Shown here in pieces: positions 38,785 through 48,385 of a stretch of 64,000 bases of DNA. A program made the position numbers and the translations under genes. The notes beneath the pieces are model-generated. The model made no database searches and was not told where the DNA came from. It saw only the letters and a list, made by a program, of their open reading frames with translations. Origin of the DNA: Acidocella aromatica. Lineage in GTDB: Bacteria > Pseudomonadota > Alphaproteobacteria > Acetobacterales > Acetobacteraceae. Numbering within the stretch: the first letter of the stretch is position 1; every line of letters starts with the position of its first letter. Location of the stretch: positions 124,001-188,000 of the forward strand of contig NZ_JACHFJ010000001.1 in assembly GCF_014201825.1 (NCBI RefSeq), given 5' to 3'.

Positions 38785-40110
38785 TTAGTAGCCTTGGCGG
38801 ATGAGTTTCCGCACGATGTCAATCATCTCACTGATCTGGTCCGGGGTAGCAGCGAAAGGTGGCGCCAGCACAACGGAATCGCCGGAGCAGCGCAGCACCA
38901 GCCCTTCCTCGAACGCTTTGCACAGGAACTTGAAGCCGCGTTCGCCGGGTTTGCCCTTCGGCGCCAGCTCGACAGCCCCCAGCAACCCAAAGCCGCGCGT
39001 GTCGACCACCTCCGGATCGCCCTTGAAGCTGGCGATCTGTTCGAGGAAGCCTGGGGTGAGTTCGCGCACGCGGCCGAAGGTATTTTCCTCGCGGTAGATC
39101 TTCAGCGTGGCCAGACCGGCGGCGCAGGCCACCGGATGGGCCGAATAGGTGTAGCCATGGTAAAACTCCACGGCGTTGGGCGGGGCGGCGTCCAGAATGG
39201 TCTGCTGGATGTCCTCGCGCACCGCGATGGCCGACATCGGGATCGAGCCATTGGTGATGGCCTTGGCCATGGTGATGATATCGGGCGTGACGCCGAAGGT
39301 CTGGGAGGCGAAGGCCTGTCCAGTGCGACCGAAACCGGTGATCACCTCGTCGAAGATCAGCAGGATGCCGTGCTTGGTGCAGATCTCGCGCAGGCGCTGT
39401 AGATAGCCCTTGGGCGGCGGCAGGATGCCGGTGGAGCCCGCCACGGGCTCGACGATGCAGGCGGCGATCGTGTCGGCGCCGTGCAGGTTGACGAAGCGTT
39501 CCAGATCGTCGGCAAGGTCGGCGCCATGGGTGCCCTGCCCCATCTCGAAATAGTTTTCCTTGATGTGCGTGTGGCGCATATGCAGAGCGCCCGGTAGGCC
39601 AAGGCCGAACGCCTTGCGGTTATTCACCATGCCGCCCACGGACCAGCCGCCGAAATTCACGCCGTGATAACCGCGCTCACGCCCGACGAAGCGCTGGCGT
39701 GCCCCCTCGCCTCGCACGCGGTGATATTGCAGCGCCACTTTGAGCGCCGAATCGACGGCCTCGGACCCCGAGCCCGCAAACATGATTCGGTTGAGACCCG
39801 GCGGTGTCAGCTCCGCCACCTCGGTGGCAAGCTGGAAACCAGGCGGAAAACCGTATTGGAAGGGCGGTGCGTAATCCAGCACCTCCATCTGCCTGGATAC
39901 GGCCTCGCGAATCTCTCGCCGCCCATGGCCAAGCGGAATGCAGTACAGGCCGGAGGAGCCATCGAGCAATTTCTCGCCCTGCGTGTTATAATAATAAACG
40001 CCTTCGGCCCGGGCGATGATCCGCGGCTGGTCGTGAAACTGGCGGTTGGCGGTGAACGGCATCCACTGATTGATCAGCGGATCGTTGCTCGGGCGCTGGG
40101 CAGCACTCAT
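38785..40110 (-). CDS. Class III omega-amino acid--pyruvate aminotransferase
   Basis: This 441-residue PLP enzyme closely follows the beta-alanine/omega-amino acid:pyruvate transaminase pattern: QWMPFTANRQF at about 15-25, GSGSEAVDSALK at 113-124, GYHGVNFGG near 148-156, DEVITGFGRTG at 254-264, the PLP lysine at about 283 (MAKAITNG) and HGYTYSAHPVACAAG. I chose the ATG at 40110 because AAGGAG lies 11 bases upstream; the GTG at 40119 is too close to that site. With gabD it should convert an omega-amino acid to the corresponding acid. Confidence 0.88.
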   Translation of the reverse strand: MSAAQRPSNDPLINQWMPFTANRQFHDQPRIIARAEGVYYYNTQGEKLLDGSSGLYCIPLGHGRREIREAVSRQMEVLDYAPPFQYGFPPGFQLATEVAELTPPGLNRIMFAGSGSEAVDSALKVALQYHRVRGEGARQRFVGRERGYHGVNFGGWSVGGMVNNRKAFGLGLPGALHMRHTHIKENYFEMGQGTHGADLADDLERFVNLHGADTIAACIVEPVAGSTGILPPPKGYLQRLREICTKHGILLIFDEVITGFGRTGQAFASQTFGVTPDIITMAKAITNGSIPMSAIAVREDIQQTILDAAPPNAVEFYHGYTYSAHPVACAAGLATLKIYREENTFGRVRELTPGFLEQIASFKGDPEVVDTRGFGLLGAVELAPKGKPGERGFKFLCKAFEEGLVLRCSGDSVVLAPPFAATPDQISEMIDIVRKLIRQGY

Positions 40111-40445
40111 AGTTGGCACACTCCTTCAGGTGCGGATAGTTTACTATTTTAAACAGCGTTGACCAGGGGTTTGTTGCTTTCGGGAACACGAAATGCCCCT
40201 GCGGAACACAACGCCAGCTAGCTAACAAAAATCAATAATCGCGGCACGCGAGCCTGACCCGCAAATTCCGTTTGGCGTTCGGAAAGATATTGGGGTTAAT
40301 GTACTGACTAAATTAGCCGACTGAGATATTTTATGCTTAAACTATGTGTAAATTTTAACACTCGCCAACGCCCTGCTTACCTTCAGCCTTTTGTCCTCGC
40401 CTCCATAAAGACGGACATCTGCCGAGGACAGCAGGGAGGCCCAGC
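40111..40445. promoter_or_regulatory. AT-rich divergent intergenic region with an operator-like repeat
   Basis: These 335 bases lie between the minus-strand aminotransferase and the plus-strand gene at 40446, and should hold both promoters. GTTTA (40139-40143) and TAAAC (40150-40154) are inverted half-sites six bases apart, about 30 bases before the aminotransferase start. A second imperfect palindrome, GTGTAAATTTTAACAC, lies at 40346-40361. I see no convincing -35/-10 pair and no open frame likely to be real. Confidence 0.4.
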
Positions 40446-41471
40446 GTGATCATCGAACACGGCGCAGGCACAAAAGACAAAATCGCTGAACTGATCTGTG
40501 AGGGACGCGTCCTGGTGCTTGCCGGGGACGAGGCGGATTTGGCGGCCCTGCCCAGCGGCCGCTGGATCGGCGGTACGGCGGCACACTTCATCACTGCGGA
40601 AGGCGGACAGGAAGCCAACGGACGGATCTTCTATTCCGACCTCACCCGCATCGCTCAGGATGTAAGGTTGAATCACTTCAACCTTACGGAAATGCGGCAG
40701 ATCGGACGACTGCATCCGGCCAATGGCTTCACCATCGCCATTGTTCCCGGCTTCAGCGAGCTGCTGGCTGGCCTCTCGGCCGAAATCCTGGATTATGAAG
40801 GCATCTACAGCGCGCCGCTGTTCGGCTGGGTCAGTGCGGTCTCGGCGGGCCAGCTGGGCACGCGGCGGCCCAAGAGCTTTGCCGGCAACCCGGTCGGCAG
40901 CGCCGAGCAGGCGGCGGTAATGGGCATCGCCCTGCCCGATGAGTTCTTCGCCCAGCTGCATATCGCCAATCTGTTCAGCCCTGGCACCGGGCCGGGGATT
41001 CGCTTTGCCAACCCCGGCTTCGTGACCGATGGCGAGTGCCTGATCGGCGGCAAGCCGGGCAATTTGGCCCGCTATATCGAAGCGAAGAAGATCGACCCGC
41101 GGCTGCCCTTGGTGGCGGACCATGAGGGGGCGCTGATTAATATTTCAATCATCTCCTCCTGCCCGCAAACTGGCCGCTCCACCTTCTTGGCCCCGGTGAA
41201 CCCCGCCCTGACCTACCGTTTTGCCGTGGAAGTGCTGGACTATCAGCACGAATTCTCGCGCTTGCTGGGCGAGCTTGGCCCAGTCAGCGGGGCGCTCTCC
41301 TGCGTTTGCGTTCAAAACTATGAACACGCGGGGCTTCACGAAGCTGCGGACCTGCCGTTTCAAGGGCCGGTGACCTTCGGGCAAATCGCCTATAGCGTGC
41401 TCAACCAGACGCTCGCCTGCCTCACTGTCAGCCACAACGCGGAGGACGACACCGGACCAGGAAGCGGCTAA
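40446..41471 (+). CDS. Conserved-looking protein of unknown function
   Basis: The 341-residue product starts at a GTG with a strong GGGAGG site seven bases upstream. I do not recognise the family. It has no signal peptide or transmembrane segment, a balanced cytosolic composition, and alternating alpha/beta character with hydrophobic strands such as VLVLAGD and FTIAIVPGF. A glycine-rich middle section (SPGTGPGIRFANPGF) is followed by six cysteines scattered through its last two-thirds. It is convergent with oxyR, and the two stops overlap by four bases. An 11-bp perfect inverted repeat lies inside it at 40662-40687. Confidence 0.8.
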   Translation: MIIEHGAGTKDKIAELICEGRVLVLAGDEADLAALPSGRWIGGTAAHFITAEGGQEANGRIFYSDLTRIAQDVRLNHFNLTEMRQIGRLHPANGFTIAIVPGFSELLAGLSAEILDYEGIYSAPLFGWVSAVSAGQLGTRRPKSFAGNPVGSAEQAAVMGIALPDEFFAQLHIANLFSPGTGPGIRFANPGFVTDGECLIGGKPGNLARYIEAKKIDPRLPLVADHEGALINISIISSCPQTGRSTFLAPVNPALTYRFAVEVLDYQHEFSRLLGELGPVSGALSCVCVQNYEHAGLHEAADLPFQGPVTFGQIAYSVLNQTLACLTVSHNAEDDTGPGSG

Positions 41472-42370
41472 CCGCCGCAGGCCTGCACCACCAGCGGCGC
41501 CATGGCGCGGTACTCGGCGCCGCGCGGGCTGCCGGGACGCCAGGCCATCGACAAGGTACGCCAGCCGCCTGCGCCTTCCAGGCGGCGCAGCTCCACCCCG
41601 GTGCCTTCGGCCAATCCCACCGAGATGGCAAGTCGCGGCACCAGCGTAACCCCGAGCCCGCCTGCCACCATCTGGATGAGTGTGTGCAGCGAGGTGGCGG
41701 CGAATTTCTGCTCCCGCCCCATCCCGGCGCTACATACGGCCAGTACCTGGTCGCGCAGGCAATGCCCATCCTCCAGCAGCAGGAAATTTTCGGCACTCAA
41801 CGCCGCTACGGGAATGCTCTCACGCGCCGCCAGCGGATGTCCCGGCGGGAGGGCCGCGAGGAAGTCGTCACGCGCCAGCGGAAAGGTCTCGGCACCGCCG
41901 CAGGTACAGGGCTCGGCCAGGATCAGCAGGTCGAGCAGCCCATCATCGAGCTGCTCCAGCAGCCGCTCGGTCTGGTCCTCGCGCAGAAATAGCTTGAGCG
42001 CCGGGAAGCCATGACGCAGGGCGGGCATCAGCTTGGGCAGCAGGAACGGCCCGACCGTGGGGATAATGCCCAGACGCAGCGGGCCGGACATCGGGGCACG
42101 GGCGGCATCGGCCGTTTCGGCCACCGCCGCGATGGCCGTCAGCGCCGCCCGCGCCTTTGCAACCAGCTCCAGCCCGAGCGGCGTAAACACGGCGTGCTTG
42201 GGTGCGGCACGGTCGAGGATCTGCGCATCCAGCCCGCGCTCCAGCGCCAATATCCCGGCGGAGAGCGTGGACTGCGACACCGCGCAAGCCGAGGCGGCAC
42301 GGCCGAAATGTCCGGTTTCGGCCAGCATCACCAAATAGCGAAGCTGCTGCGGTGTCGGCAGATAGGTCAT
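41468..42370 (-). CDS. oxyR: Hydrogen-peroxide-sensing LysR-type regulator OxyR
   Basis: The 300-residue product has an N-terminal LysR helix-turn-helix (about 5-60, HFGRAASACAVSQSTLS) and an OxyR-type effector domain with GIIPTVGPFLLP near 101-112. The redox cysteines of OxyR are present as Cys204 (EDGHCLRDQ) and Cys213 (AVC), nine residues apart as in E. coli Cys199/Cys208. Two extra cysteines at about 155 and 157 are unusual. The ATG follows the ahpF stop by one base, so oxyR is cotranscribed with its likely target genes. Confidence 0.92.
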   Translation of the reverse strand: MTYLPTPQQLRYLVMLAETGHFGRAASACAVSQSTLSAGILALERGLDAQILDRAAPKHAVFTPLGLELVAKARAALTAIAAVAETADAARAPMSGPLRLGIIPTVGPFLLPKLMPALRHGFPALKLFLREDQTERLLEQLDDGLLDLLILAEPCTCGGAETFPLARDDFLAALPPGHPLAARESIPVAALSAENFLLLEDGHCLRDQVLAVCSAGMGREQKFAATSLHTLIQMVAGGLGVTLVPRLAISVGLAEGTGVELRRLEGAGGWRTLSMAWRPGSPRGAEYRAMAPLVVQACGG

Positions 42371-42371
42371 G

Positions 42372-43949
42372 CTACGCGGCCTTAGCCTCGGCCTGAGGCT
42401 GGCGGATCAGATAGTCAAAGGCGGAGAGTGCGGCTTTAGCGCCCTCGCCCGCGGCGATGATGATCTGCTTGTAAGGCACGGTCGTCGCGTCGCCAGCGGC
42501 GAAGATGCCAGAGACCGAGGTCTCCCCGCGCGCGTCGATCTCGATTTCGCCGCGCGGGGTGAGCGCGACCGTGCCCTTCAGCCACTCGGTATTCGGCACC
42601 AAGCCGATCTGCACGAAGATGCCCTCCAGCTCCAGACGCTTGATCTCGCCATTCGTCCGGTCCTCATAGGACAGGCCAACGACCTTCTCGCCATCGCCAT
42701 GCACTTCGGTGCTACGGGCGGAGACGATGATCTCGGCATTCGGCAGGCTGCGCAGCTTGGCCTGGAGCACGGCGTCGGCGCGGAGCTGGCTGTCGAACTC
42801 GATGAGCGTGACGTGGGAGACGATGCCCGCGAGGTCAATGGCCGCCTCGACGCCGGAATTGCCGCCGCCGATCACCGCCACGCGCTTGCCTTTGAACAAC
42901 GGGCCATCACAATGCGGGCAATAGGCCACGCCCTTGTTACGATACTCGGCCTCGCCGGGCACGTTCATCTGGCGCCAGCGGGCACCCGGCGAAAGCACCA
43001 GGGACTTCGCCTGAAGCGCGCCGCCGCCGGCCACCTGCACCTCGAACAGCCCGCCCGGCTGCGCGGGCGGCACGATCTTCTCGGCCTTGAAGCCCTTCAT
43101 GATGTCCACGCCGTATTCACGGGTATGGGCTTCCAGGGCGGAGGCGAGCTTCGCCCCCTCGGTATGCTGCACGGAGATGAAGTTCTCGATAGCCACGGTA
43201 TCCAGCACCTGCCCGCCGAAACGCTCGGCCAAGATGCCAGTGGCGATGCCCTTGCGCGCGGCATAGATGGCCGAGGCGGAACCAGCCGGGCCAGCGCCGA
43301 CGACCAGCACGTCGAACACACCCTTGGCGTTCAGCTTCTCAGCCTCGCGGGCGGCGGCGCCGGTATCCAGCTTGGCCAGGATTTCCTCCAGGCTCATACG
43401 GCCCGAGCCGAACTCGGCGCCATTGAGGAACACGGCGGGCACGGCCATGATCTTGCGCCCCTCAACCTCGAACTGGAAGGCAGCGCCGTCGATAGCGGTG
43501 TGGGTGATGCGCGGGTTCAGGATCGCCAGCAGGTTGAGCGCCTGCACCACGTCCGGGCAGTTCTGGCAGGACTGGGAAAAATAGGTCTCGAAATGATACT
43601 CGCCCGGGAGCGCCTTGATCTGCTCGACCACCTCCGGCTCCACCTTGGGCGGGTGCCCGCCGGTTTGCAGCAGCGCCAACACCAGCGAGGTGAATTCATG
43701 GCCCATCGGCAGACCGGCGAAACGCACGCCATGGCTCTCGCCAGCGCGACGAATCTCGAACGAGGGGGCACGGGCATCGGCGCCATCGAAGCGCAAGGCG
43801 ATCTTGTCGGTCTGGGCGGCGATATCTTCCAGCAGCCCGCGCATCTCGGCGGCGGTTTCGCTGGCGTCAAGAGTGGCCACCAGTTCCAAACTCACGGAAA
43901 CGCGGGCGAGATAGGCCTTCAACTGGCCCTTCAGGCTGTCGTCCAACAT
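42372..43949 (-). CDS. ahpF: Alkyl hydroperoxide reductase subunit F
   Basis: This flavoprotein passes electrons from NADH to AhpC. The 525-residue product has an N-terminal double thioredoxin-like domain with CQNC at 128-131, an FAD fold starting [14 protein letters not shown] near 214, and the thioredoxin-reductase redox pair CPHC at 344-347. I chose the ATG at 43949 because GGAG lies eight bases upstream; an ATG four codons earlier has no site. It is the middle gene of ahpC-ahpF-oxyR. Confidence 0.96.
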   Translation of the reverse strand: MLDDSLKGQLKAYLARVSVSLELVATLDASETAAEMRGLLEDIAAQTDKIALRFDGADARAPSFEIRRAGESHGVRFAGLPMGHEFTSLVLALLQTGGHPPKVEPEVVEQIKALPGEYHFETYFSQSCQNCPDVVQALNLLAILNPRITHTAIDGAAFQFEVEGRKIMAVPAVFLNGAEFGSGRMSLEEILAKLDTGAAAREAEKLNAKGVFDVLVVGAGPAGSASAIYAARKGIATGILAERFGGQVLDTVAIENFISVQHTEGAKLASALEAHTREYGVDIMKGFKAEKIVPPAQPGGLFEVQVAGGGALQAKSLVLSPGARWRQMNVPGEAEYRNKGVAYCPHCDGPLFKGKRVAVIGGGNSGVEAAIDLAGIVSHVTLIEFDSQLRADAVLQAKLRSLPNAEIIVSARSTEVHGDGEKVVGLSYEDRTNGEIKRLELEGIFVQIGLVPNTEWLKGTVALTPRGEIEIDARGETSVSGIFAAGDATTVPYKQIIIAAGEGAKAALSAFDYLIRQPQAEAKAA

Positions 43950-44040
43950 AACGGGCTCCATATTTTTTAAAATATAGCGCGGCCTGCCAGGGAAAATGCA
44001 CTCGGCCAGGGGGCGCGGAAATTTGTCGTCTTGGGGTGCC

Positions 44041-44060
44041 CCCGCCGGTTGCCCGGCGGG
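44041..44060 (-). other. Intercistronic hairpin between ahpC and ahpF
   Basis: CCCGCCGG (44041-44048) and CCGGCGGG (44053-44060) form a perfect 8-bp stem with a four-base loop just past the ahpC stop. No T run follows, so it is more likely an mRNA-stabilising or partial-termination element that keeps AhpC above AhpF than a full terminator. Confidence 0.5.
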
Positions 44061-44078
44061 AACGGAGCGGAAATCCGC

Positions 44079-44642
44079 TTAGATCTTGCCGACCAGGTCG
44101 AGCGACGGGGCCAGGGTCTTCTCACCCTCGTGCCACTTGGCCGGGCAGACCTCGCCGGGGTGGGAAGCGACGTACTGCGCGGCCTTCACCTTGCGCAGCA
44201 GCTCCTTGGCATCACGGCCGATGCCGCCGGCATTGATCTCGACAATCTGGATCACGCCGTTCGGGTCGATCACGAAGGTGCCACGGTCGGCCAGACCGGC
44301 AGCCTCGATCAGCACTTCGAAGTTGCGGGAGATCGTCTGGGTCGGATCGCCAACCATGAAGTAGTCGATCTTCTTCACCGCGGCGGAGGTGTCGTGCCAC
44401 GCCTTGTGAGAGAAATGCGTGTCGGTGGAGACGGCGTAGATCTCAACGCCCAGCTTCTGGAACTCGGCGTAGTTGTCGGCCAGGTCCTCGAGCTCGGTCG
44501 GGCAGACGAAGGTGAAGTCAGCCGGGTAGAAGAAAACGACAGACCACTTGCCCTTGAGGTCGGCGTCCGAGACGGTCACGAACTTGCCACTCTTGAAGGC
44601 CTGGGCGGTGAACGGCTTAACTTCCGTGTTGATCAGCGACAT
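44079..44642 (-). CDS. ahpC: Alkyl hydroperoxide reductase subunit C (peroxiredoxin)
   Basis: This is a typical two-cysteine peroxiredoxin of the AhpC/Prx1 group that reduces H2O2 and organic peroxides. The 187-residue product has the peroxidatic Cys47 in FTFVCPTE, the resolving Cys166 in GEVCPAKW, and an [14 protein letters not shown] end. AAGGAG precedes the ATG. It is the first gene of the ahpC-ahpF-oxyR unit and follows an AT-rich promoter region with a palindrome. Confidence 0.97.
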   Translation of the reverse strand: MSLINTEVKPFTAQAFKSGKFVTVSDADLKGKWSVVFFYPADFTFVCPTELEDLADNYAEFQKLGVEIYAVSTDTHFSHKAWHDTSAAVKKIDYFMVGDPTQTISRNFEVLIEAAGLADRGTFVIDPNGVIQIVEINAGGIGRDAKELLRKVKAAQYVASHPGEVCPAKWHEGEKTLAPSLDLVGKI

Positions 44643-44689
44643 AAATTCACTCCTTGCGAGTATGGTTGGGTCTCGACGAGGGAGCTTGT

Positions 44690-44760
44690 AGCCGCTTTCT
44701 CACAATCCATGAAATTGATTTTTTTTGTAATTACAATCGATGAAAGCGATCGAGACCTCG
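44690..44760 (-). promoter_or_regulatory. Candidate ahpC promoter/OxyR region
   Basis: The sequence upstream of ahpC is sharply AT-rich and contains a perfect 12-bp palindrome, TTGTAATTACAA, at 44725-44736, flanked by ATCGAT and ATCAAT. A TACAAG at about 44692-44687 could serve as a -10. The canonical OxyR pattern ATAG-N7-CTAT is not clearly present, so OxyR binding here is inferred from gene context and the LysR-like palindrome. Confidence 0.4.
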
Positions 44761-44811
44761 GCGCCCCTGCGATACTCTAGAGAGGCGCTGTGGATTTACA
44801 ATGCCGAATAA

Positions 44812-44849
44812 AAGACAAAAAAGAAGCGGCCTTTTTGAGAAAAGGCCGC
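44812..44849 (-). terminator. Intrinsic terminator after sdhB
   Basis: On the minus strand GCGGCCTTTT pairs with AAAAGGCCGC (44849-44840 with 44835-44826), followed by TTCTTTTTTG. This ends the sdhCDAB transcript before the ahpC promoter. Confidence 0.88.
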
Positions 44850-44875
44850 CCCAAAAACGTCTAAACGTTTGATTT

Positions 44876-45658
44876 TTAGCCCTGGCGCTCCAGCATCAGC
44901 TGCTTGATCTTGCCGATCGCCTTGGCCGGGTTCAGGCCCTTGGGGCAAGTCTGCGTGCAGTTCATGATGGTGTGGCAGCGATAGAGCTTGAAGGGGTCCT
45001 CCAGCGCATCCAAGCGCTTGCCGGTCGCCTCGTCGCGGGAATCGGCGATCCAGCGATAGGCCTGCAACAGCACTGCCGGGCCGAGGTAGCGGTCGCCGTT
45101 CCACCAGTAGCTCGGGCAGGAGGTGGAGCAGCAGAAGCACAGAATGCACTCCCACAGACCATCGATCTCCGCACGCTCTTCCTTGGACTGGAGGCGCTCG
45201 GCATCCGGCGGCGGGGCCGTCTCGGCCTGCAGCCAGGGCTCGATGGAACGCAGCTGCGCGTAAGGCTGGTTCAGGTCCGGCACCAGATCGCGCACCACCG
45301 GCATATGCGGTAGCGGGGTGATCCGCACCTCGCCCTGCACGTCGGCGATGGGCTTGAGGCACGCCAGGGTGTTGGTCCCGTCGATGTTCATCGCGCAGGA
45401 GCCGCAGATGCCTTCGCGGCAGGAGCGGCGGAAGGTCAGCGTGGAGTCGATCTCGTTCTTGATCTTGATGATCGCGTCGAGCACCATCGGCCCGCACTTG
45501 TCGAGGTCAACCTCGTAGGTGTCCATGACGGGGTTCTTCCCGTCATCGGCATTCCAGCGATAGACCTTGAACGCCTTGACGCGCTTGGCGCCAGCCGGGG
45601 CCTTGTAGGTCTTGCCCTCACCGATCTTCGAGTTCGCGGGCAGGCTAAATTCAGCCAT
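44876..45658 (-). CDS. sdhB: Succinate dehydrogenase iron-sulfur subunit
   Basis: This subunit carries electrons from the SdhA flavin to quinone through [2Fe-2S], [4Fe-4S] and [3Fe-4S] clusters. The 260-residue product has Cys80, Cys85, Cys88 and Cys100 for the first cluster, then [12 protein letters not shown] and [17 protein letters not shown] for the other two. It lies 17 bases after sdhA and ends the operon. Confidence 0.97.
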   Translation of the reverse strand: MAEFSLPANSKIGEGKTYKAPAGAKRVKAFKVYRWNADDGKNPVMDTYEVDLDKCGPMVLDAIIKIKNEIDSTLTFRRSCREGICGSCAMNIDGTNTLACLKPIADVQGEVRITPLPHMPVVRDLVPDLNQPYAQLRSIEPWLQAETAPPPDAERLQSKEERAEIDGLWECILCFCCSTSCPSYWWNGDRYLGPAVLLQAYRWIADSRDEATGKRLDALEDPFKLYRCHTIMNCTQTCPKGLNPAKAIGKIKQLMLERQG

Positions 45659-45675
45659 GGTTCTACTCCCCTTCC

Positions 45676-47487
45676 TTAGTACACGCGCTTCTTCGGCGGG
45701 AACACGGACACCTCGTTGGTGAGGGTCTGCATCTTCACCGGACGGTAAGTGAGTGTAACCTCACCCTTCTCCGAAACATGAGCAACGGTGTGCTTCATCC
45801 AGTTGTGGTCGTCGCGCTCGGGGAAATCGTCATGCGCCTGGGCGCCACGGCTTTCCTTGCGGGCTTCCGCACCCACCATGGTGGCGGCGGCGTTGCCCAT
45901 CAGGTTCTGCAACTCCAGCGCCTCGACGAGGTCGGAGTTCCAGATCAGCGAGCGGTCAGTCACATTGATGTCCGGCAGGCCGCCCCAGAGCTTGTGCATC
46001 TTCTCCACGCCCTCGGTAAGGGACTTGGAGTTGCGGAACACAGCGGCGTGGGCCTGCATGGTGCGCTGCAGCTGGTCGCGCAGCTCGGCAACCTTGGTGC
46101 CGCCATTGGCATGGCGGGTCTTGTCGAAGCGGTCGAGGCTGGCCTCGCCGGCGCCGGCCGGCAGCGGGGCCTGGGTAGCGCCCGGCTTCACGATCTCGGC
46201 GGCGCGGTGGCCAGCGGCACGGCCGAACACCACGAGGTCGAGCAGCGAGTTAGTGCCCAGGCGGTTGGCGCCATGCACGGAGACGCAAGCCGCCTCGCCC
46301 ACTGCCATCAGGCCCGGCACGACCGCGTCCGGGTTCTCCGCAGTCGGGCGCAGCACTTCGGCCTTATAGTTCGTCGGGATACCGCCCATGTTGTAATGCA
46401 CGGTCGGCAGCACCGGGATCGGCTCCTTGGTCACGTCCACGCCAGCGAAGACGCGGGCGGTCTCGGAGATGCCCGGCAGACGCTCGTGCAGGATGTCGGC
46501 ACCCAGGTGCTCCAAGTGCAGCAGGATGTGGTCCTTGTTCGGGCCGACGCCGCGCCCCTCGTTGATCTCGACGGTCATCGAGCGGGAGACCACGTCGCGC
46601 GAGGCCAAATCCTTCGCGGTCGGCGCGTAACGCTCCATGAAGCGCTCGCCCTCGGAGTTGGTGAGATAACCGCCCTCGCCACGTGCGCCCTCGGTGATGA
46701 GGCAGCCAGCGGGGAAGATGCCGGTCGGGTGGAACTGCACGAACTCCATGTCCTGAACCGGCAGGCCGGCGCGGATCGCCATGCCGCCGCCGTCGCCGGT
46801 GCAGGTATGGGCGGAGGTGCAGGACTGGAAGGCGCGGCCGTAACCGCCGGTGGCCAGCACGACCATCTGGGCGCGGAAGCGGTGGATGGTGTCATCCTCC
46901 AGGTTCCAGGCCATTACGCCACGGCAGGCGCCTTCCTCGTCCATGATCAGGTCAAGCGCGAAGTATTCGACGAAGAACTCGACGTCATGCTTCAGGCTCT
47001 GCTGATACAGCGTATGCAGCATGGCATGGCCGGTACGGTCGGCGGCGGCGCAGGCGCGCATGGCCGGCTCCTTGCCGTATTCCTTCATGTGGCCACCGAA
47101 CGGGCGCTGATAGATTTTGCCATCCTCGGTGCGGGAGAAGGGCATGCCGTAATGTTCCAGCTCGTAAATCGCCGGAACCGCCTCGCGGCACATATATTCG
47201 ATGGCATCCTGGTCGCCCAGCCAGTCCGACCCCTTCACGGTGTCGTACATGTGCCAGCGCCAGTTGTCCTCGCCCATATTGCCAAGCGAGGCGCTGATGC
47301 CGCCCTGCGCCGCCACGGTGTGGGAGCGGGTGGGGAACACCTTGGTCACACAGGCGGTCTTGAGACCGGCCGCGCCCATACCGAGGGTCGTGCGCAGGCC
47401 GGAGCCACCGGCGCCGACGACCACCACGTCGTAGGTGTGATCGACGATATTATAGGCGCCATAAGAAGGTTTGGAGATCGCGTTCAT
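45676..47487 (-). CDS. sdhA: Succinate dehydrogenase flavoprotein subunit
   Basis: This is the catalytic subunit of complex II, oxidising succinate to fumarate on covalently bound FAD. The 603-residue product has the dinucleotide fold [16 protein letters not shown] near 20-35, the FAD-linking histidine in [10 protein letters not shown] near 56, [10 protein letters not shown] and RGEGGYLTN in the active site, and a normal C-terminus. It lies 15 bases after sdhD. Confidence 0.97.
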   Translation of the reverse strand: MNAISKPSYGAYNIVDHTYDVVVVGAGGSGLRTTLGMGAAGLKTACVTKVFPTRSHTVAAQGGISASLGNMGEDNWRWHMYDTVKGSDWLGDQDAIEYMCREAVPAIYELEHYGMPFSRTEDGKIYQRPFGGHMKEYGKEPAMRACAAADRTGHAMLHTLYQQSLKHDVEFFVEYFALDLIMDEEGACRGVMAWNLEDDTIHRFRAQMVVLATGGYGRAFQSCTSAHTCTGDGGGMAIRAGLPVQDMEFVQFHPTGIFPAGCLITEGARGEGGYLTNSEGERFMERYAPTAKDLASRDVVSRSMTVEINEGRGVGPNKDHILLHLEHLGADILHERLPGISETARVFAGVDVTKEPIPVLPTVHYNMGGIPTNYKAEVLRPTAENPDAVVPGLMAVGEAACVSVHGANRLGTNSLLDLVVFGRAAGHRAAEIVKPGATQAPLPAGAGEASLDRFDKTRHANGGTKVAELRDQLQRTMQAHAAVFRNSKSLTEGVEKMHKLWGGLPDINVTDRSLIWNSDLVEALELQNLMGNAAATMVGAEARKESRGAQAHDDFPERDDHNWMKHTVAHVSEKGEVTLTYRPVKMQTLTNEVSVFPPKKRVY

Positions 47488-47502
47488 GTTCGCAGGATTC
47501 CG

Positions 47503-47907
47503 TTACGAGAAAGCGAGTTTGAGGACGGAGACGGCGGCGGCCAGCGCGAGGAACCAAACCCCGCCCTTGACGACCAGCAGCAGCGCGAGGCGCTTGCCTT
47601 CCTCACGGACATAGTCCTCGATCACGACCTGAAGGCCCATCGAGATATGGGAGAACATCGTGCCGATGAGCAGCAGGAACAGCACGGCGTTCCAGGGCTC
47701 GCCCAGATAGGCGGCCATGGCGGCGTGGTCGGCGCCCTTCAGGATCAGCACGGAGACCACGAAATACAGCGACAGCGGCAGCAGCGCGACGGAGGTGACG
47801 CGCTCGGCCCACCAGTGGGCGGCACCACTCTTGGCGGCGCCCAAGCCGCGGGCGCGGCCCAGCGGGCTGCGCATGATATGGACGGAGGGGGAGGTATCCT
47901 TGCTCAT
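47503..47907 (-). CDS. sdhD: Succinate dehydrogenase membrane anchor subunit D
   Basis: The 134-residue product starts MSKDTSPSVHIMRSPLGRARGLGAAK and has three hydrophobic segments (about 38-56, 66-88, 107-130), as expected for the small complex II anchor. The segment AAHWWAERVTSVAL is typical of alphaproteobacterial SdhD. The start may be the ATG at 47907 or a GTG at 47916 that overlaps the sdhC stop (GTGA). Upstream continuation of the frame is a shadow of sdhC. Confidence 0.93.
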   Translation of the reverse strand: MSKDTSPSVHIMRSPLGRARGLGAAKSGAAHWWAERVTSVALLPLSLYFVVSVLILKGADHAAMAAYLGEPWNAVLFLLLIGTMFSHISMGLQVVIEDYVREEGKRLALLLVVKGGVWFLALAAAVSVLKLAFS

Positions 47908-47912
47908 ATGCT

Positions 47913-48344
47913 TCACCCGACGATGTAGGCAACGGCCCAGAAGGCCACGGTGAGGAGGATGGCGGCGCCGATGACCAGGCGGCCGGAGCGGTGCATGTCC
48001 GGCAGCTCGAAGCCCTTGCCGGCGTCCCAGGAGAGGTGCCGGATGCCGTTGCAGAAGTGGTAGAACAGCGCCAGCGTGAAGCCGAACAGGACGAGCTGGC
48101 CGATCCAGGAGGCGAAAATGGCCTGGACCACGGAGAAAGCGGCGTCGCCCGAGGCGGCGGCAACCAGCCAAGCCACCAGCAAAATAGTTCCGGCGCTTAG
48201 AGCGACGCCGGTGATGCGGTGGAAGATCGAGGTCGCGGAGGAGATTTGCGGCTTATACACTTGCAAATGCGGGGACAGCGGCCGGCGCACCAGCTTGCCC
48301 TCCGAGTTGCGCCCTACCATCAGGGCTTCGCGGACATCCTTCAT
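47913..48344 (-). CDS. sdhC: Succinate dehydrogenase cytochrome b556 subunit
   Basis: The 143-residue product has RPLSPHLQVYKPQISSATSIFHRITG at about 21-46, characteristic of SdhC, and three transmembrane segments. The heme ligand is probably His96 in YHFCNGIRHLSWD. An AAGG site precedes the ATG at 48344; a TTG at 48374 is an unlikely alternative. It opens the sdhCDAB operon. Confidence 0.95.
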   Translation of the reverse strand: MKDVREALMVGRNSEGKLVRRPLSPHLQVYKPQISSATSIFHRITGVALSAGTILLVAWLVAAASGDAAFSVVQAIFASWIGQLVLFGFTLALFYHFCNGIRHLSWDAGKGFELPDMHRSGRLVIGAAILLTVAFWAVAYIVG

Positions 48345-48385
48345 CGGAAACCTTTCAATCCGTCGTTTAAGCAATTTTGTGCAGG

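Noticed and set aside
42369-43970. 533-codon plus-strand open frame opposite ahpF
   Set aside because: It is an antisense shadow. The minus strand has complete AhpF motifs.
44041-44060. Hairpin between ahpC and ahpF as a full terminator
   Set aside because: There is no T run after the stem and ahpF follows in the same direction, so it is better described as a processing or attenuation element.
45778-47928. 716-codon plus-strand open frame across sdhA/sdhD
   Set aside because: It is an antisense shadow of succinate dehydrogenase genes, with no motif and no ribosome site.
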